A DNA stretch of 64,000 nucleotides, from contig JAMXSV010000010.1 in NCBI GenBank assembly GCA_027559495.1, positions 124,001 to 188,000 of the forward strand, read 5' to 3'. Source of the stretch: Aurifilum marmelostoma. Its lineage: Eukaryota; Ascomycota; Sordariomycetes; Diaporthales; Cryphonectriaceae. Below, one piece after another: positions 60,498-64,000 of this stretch (positions within the stretch are counted from its first letter, which is position 1; the number at the start of each line of letters is the position of its first letter). The notes beneath the pieces were generated by a model. That model ran no database searches, was not told where the DNA came from, and was given only the letters and a program-made list of their open reading frames with translations. A program made the translations under genes and the position numbers.

Positions 60498-62447
60498 GGG
60501 CGATTGGGATCACTACGCAACTGGCGTCAACAAGACAGGTCCGGATGAGTCGACCAGATCCCTCGACTGTGCCCGACGACCGAAGCTGCGCAGACCGAAG
60601 CAGAAGCACCGGAAACTGAGGGTAATGCAATGGCTCACAGTTGGGATGGATGGGCCAGAGACACATGGAGGTGCACGATCAGTGCGTCGGGGGGGGCCAG
60701 TTGTTGCAAAATGACGAGGATCTTGTTGATCATGGTGCAGTGCTCCATAGTCCTCCCCGAGCGACCGATACGACCCGCGATTCTGGGACCTCCGCAGCGA
60801 CGACTCCCCAACTGATACCATTGTCCAATCGACTGGTGCTTCTCGATACAACAGAGGATCATTTCAGGTAATCGACCCTGGGATGCTCGACCCCAGCCTC
60901 GAGGCCTTGGTAACCTCGTCGAATATGTCGAATGTCTTGTTGGGCGTGGGATGGCGGGAGCTCGTCTCTCCCGGCGGTTGCCTCACCTGCCCCCCTTACC
61001 GATTAGCATCTGCTTCATGGTTGCTTTTCCTACTCCGCGTCAAAAAATGCTAGACTCAGCGTGCGACGGTCTTACTCAGAGCATGTGAGACGAAGCCGCA
61101 TGAAAGCCTGGGCCAGATAGGACGGAGAGGTTGGATTTCTGTCTGCTGAGTTGGGCGAGCGTATGTTGCATGAGGCGAGGGCGGGTGAGGTAGCTATATG
61201 TACCGACTATGAACGGGAACATGCTGCATCTCCATTCCTTCTTTCTCTTTTCCCTTCAGTCTCTGTTCCTCTTATTTTTGCTTGGTATCGCTCCCTATGG
61301 GATCATCATTTGTAAATCTTTGGCAGCGTTCGCATGGATCACTCAGCATGGAAGCGGTAGCTGGGAATGGCCGATAAGCACACACATATATATACGGCCC
61401 TTTTGTTTTTGTATTCTACGTAGTGAGGGCAAGTGAGTCCGGGCTTTGCGATACCCAATCAACGCAGGTAGTAAAGTCAGGGCATTATTCTCTACACCAG
61501 GTCCTCAACATTCCGTACTTCAACCCTTCGTCACGGTGCCCAAGACACGCCTGCCGTACAGTCAAATGATGATAACGTGCACACAACTAAGTTCCAGATA
61601 TCGAAGGTCTCTGGCTGCTCTCTGGATTGAACGAAAATACACGGTGATAGATGATGCTACGTGTATCATGCGCAGGTGGTTATCCAACCCAAGGAAGGAG
61701 GAACAAACATTAAAAAAGAAGTCAGAAGGGCAAAGGAAAAAAAGACAATAAAAACATGCAACACTGGGTATTCGCCAATGGTCACCCACTTGACTACTAA
61801 TCCAGCCCTTAGTGGCTTATTTAGGGGAGAGCGGACGGGATCCCAAGTTTTCCACTAGGTATGGTCGCATGTGATTGAAGTCATCGAGAACAAGATTTAT
61901 AACTCAAGAAAAGGTGTGGGTGGAAGGTGAAGCACCGGCTCGATGCCGTAGGTTTGCAAGAGCCAATGGCCAGCCGTGGCCATCTATAAAAGAACTGTAA
62001 GCAGTGTATACTCTTAAAGCTGAGCTACACATGCCTTCTTAATATGGCCCACAGATACGATGGATCGATACTCAGGGATCAATTCCAGAACTGTAGTCTG
62101 CATAATAATGGAATTATATATATCATGATATTTGGGTCGGTTTCTGCCCAGCCTCGATTTAGACTGCCGGTACAGCAGTAGTTGAAAGCGCTTATATAAG
62201 CACAGTGGCCCCTCCACTGCAAGGGAGGCTTGTGATGCAACTGCAGGAACACCGGCCGCGAACGGTCAACACATGCTATGATCTCTCTTGTCTCATCAGC
62301 AACCGAAACCAAACAACACCTCCTCCCCCTCCAACGCTACCTGATGCTCCACCCGCCGCGAAATCTATAATACTTACCTGTTCATCCCATCCGACTGCAA
62401 CGACAACACAATTTCCGAGAGGAGGAGAGAAAGGGCATCACTCGAAA
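60498..62447. other. Intergenic, no gene seen
   Basis: 3' region of the kinase and promoter of the BSD gene. Confidence 0.6.
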
Positions 62448-64000
62448 ATGGATCTGGCCTACGACCACATTGTCGAGGAGTCGCTCCCTAAGGAAGACGA
62501 CGGCAAGCGCGCCGCGGGCGGCACCGGCGCCGAGCAGACACAGAACAGCTTGAATGCCGAGATTCAGGATGCCTACAAGGCCTTTTCGGCCAGCCCTTGG
62601 GGCGCCAAAATTGGCGGCTTCTTTGGAAATGTTGTCAAGCAGGTACGCGTGGCGCCCCCCCCCCCCCCCCCGGGATGTCATTCATGAGCCAGCGACTTGG
62701 GCCCCGCATGCCGTCGATAGCACATTACCACACACACACATACACAACAAGAGACCATCACCACCATGAAGAGGAGGATGGAGAATAAGAAGAAGACAAA
62801 GAAGAATGGCAGGGCTGACCACCAGATGACAGGGCGAGACCGTCTACCAGGAAGCCCAGAAAGAGCTCACCGACCTCGGCAGCGAGGCCCAGCGCGGCTT
62901 CTCGGGCCTCTCGAGCGCCCTCATCAACCGGACCCGTGGTCTATCCCTTACCAACCCAGGCCCGTCCTCGACATCTTCGTCGTCCACCGCCCAGCAGACG
63001 GGCACCGTCACCCCGACCGAGGGCAACAAGAAGGACTTGACCACCGACGAGGCCCTGCAGGAGTCCGAGACCGTGCTATCCCGCCTGCGCTCCGAAGCCG
63101 CCAAGCGTCTCAAGGATATCCAGAAGGCAGAGGACGCTGCGGACGAGGCGCTCCTGCGGTTCGGGACCAACATCCGTGACTTTCTGAAGGACGCGGTGTC
63201 CATCACGCCCGGATCGGGGTCGACGGATGCCAGCGGGCAGACGGCCGAGGTCCTGTTCGAGAGCAAGGACGCCACCGGCAAGAGGGTCATCCACACCAGC
63301 CGCTTCGACGCACAGCTGCACGTCATCCACACGTCTACGGAGAGCTTCACCAAGGACCCTGCGACGGGAGACTGGGACAGCTGGGGCCAGGATTTTGATA
63401 TTGCCAGCAAGACCGAGGACATCTCGAAGGACCTGGAGAAATATCCAGAGCTGAGGGCTACGATGGAGAAGTTGGTGCCCGAGAAGATCCCGTATGAGGA
63501 CTTCTGGAAGAGATACTACTTCTTGAGACACGGAATCGACATTGCGGAAGCGAGGAGGCGGGACCTCCTAAAGGGTATGTCATGCTTGAGTCTACACTGT
63601 TGGACGCGGGGACTTTCTGATGTACTGCATATGATGTTGGATGATGCTAACCTGCTCTGTTCTGAATTGTAGCCGCCTCCGCCGAGGAGGAAGTCGCCTG
63701 GGACGAGGACTCGGACGACGAGACCGCCGCGGCGGCGAGCCCCAAGAAGACCACCGACAAACGCCCTGGCTCGACCGAGTCTTCGACCACCATCCACCCG
63801 CCCCCCAGCTGCCGGGTCCACCGCCACCACCTCCTCCCACCTCAAGCCGTCCGAGCCTCGCAAGTCCAATGATGAGAGGTCGCAGCCCGATAGCGACACG
63901 AGCTATGACCTGGTCGGGGCCAGCTCCGGCAACCCCAGCCATGCCCCGAACAGCCCCAAGGAGGCGCGCAAGGATGACGATAGTGATGAGGACTGGGAGT
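62448..64000 (+). CDS. BSD-domain protein (3' partial; one-base break near the right edge)
   Basis: Exons 62448-62642, 62833-63574 and 63673 to the window end. The N-terminal part has [20 protein letters not shown] and [20 protein letters not shown], helical and amphipathic. The BSD domain is at about residues 250-312, with its signature Phe-Trp in [20 protein letters not shown]. The protein resembles fungal BSD proteins of the Dos2/BSDC1 kind, whose role is poorly defined (ubiquitin- or membrane-trafficking-linked in yeasts). At the C run 63802-63807 the written frame soon stops. One base over it continues as an acidic tail typical of the family ([22 protein letters not shown]) to the edge. 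Intron 1 contains a C17 run. The end of the gene is outside the window. Confidence 0.82.
62655..62671. repeat. C17 homopolymer in an intron
   Basis: Seventeen C in intron 1 of the BSD gene, 12 bases after the donor site. Confidence 0.95.
63802..63807 (+). other. Frameshift site in C6 run
   Basis: Upstream frame ends STTIHPPP then goes to a stop at about 63870. The neighbouring frame continues as the Ser/Asp-rich BSD-protein tail to the window end. Confidence 0.85.

Noticed and set aside
26105..63807. Programmed ribosomal frameshifting as explanation of the five breaks
   Set aside because: Unrelated genes, different contexts and no shared slippery heptamer or downstream structure seen; one surplus base in simple C runs fits sequence error better.

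Overview
The window is nuclear DNA of a filamentous ascomycete (Pezizomycotina, most likely a Sordariomycete). Genes carry short introns of about 60-110 nt with GTAAGT/GTATGT-type donors. The families present are typical of this group: a Zn2Cys6 regulator, a PNGase A family glycoamidase, a sedolisin, a HeLo-domain protein and a YANK kinase. The L-galactonate dehydratase closely resembles the enzyme I know from Trichoderma. There are no operons. About twenty protein genes lie on both strands with intergenic stretches of 0.2-5.6 kb. I recognised no rRNA, tRNA, CRISPR array or transposon.

Layout. 1-13 kb: end of an MFS drug/amine-type transporter, a Sdt1/Phm8-type HAD nucleotidase, fumarylacetoacetase, a PNGase A family protein and a small tail-membrane protein. 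15-21 kb: a secreted sedolisin and a SANT/Myb-like protein. 21-23 kb: a delta-12 fatty acid desaturase (minus strand). 25-30 kb: an unknown protein converging on a Zn2Cys6 transcription factor. 32-37 kb (minus): lgd1 of D-galacturonate catabolism and a HeLo-pseudokinase. 38-41 kb: a small membrane protein, a Rib2-like deaminase and a DNAJC9-like chaperone. 42-46 kb: a 1250-residue protein with zinc-knuckle repeats and C-terminal membrane segments. 46-52 kb: pyrroline-5-carboxylate reductase, a vacuolar Ca2+/H+ exchanger and the telomere-capping protein Stn1. 58-64 kb: a YANK/STK32 kinase and a BSD-domain protein that runs off the right edge.

The genes are mostly unrelated housekeeping and secretory functions rather than one pathway. 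Two loci stand out. The HeLo-pseudokinase has the domain logic of plant and animal MLKL-type cell-death executors. The lgd1 promoter carries a perfect match to the galacturonate-responsive element on the coding strand.

One signal cuts across the window. Five separate genes are broken by exactly one surplus base in a short homopolymer. All five runs are C on the plus strand, whichever strand the gene is on. One lies inside a highly conserved kinase motif. The simplest reading is systematic homopolymer error in the assembly, so these genes should not be called pseudogenes without checking reads.
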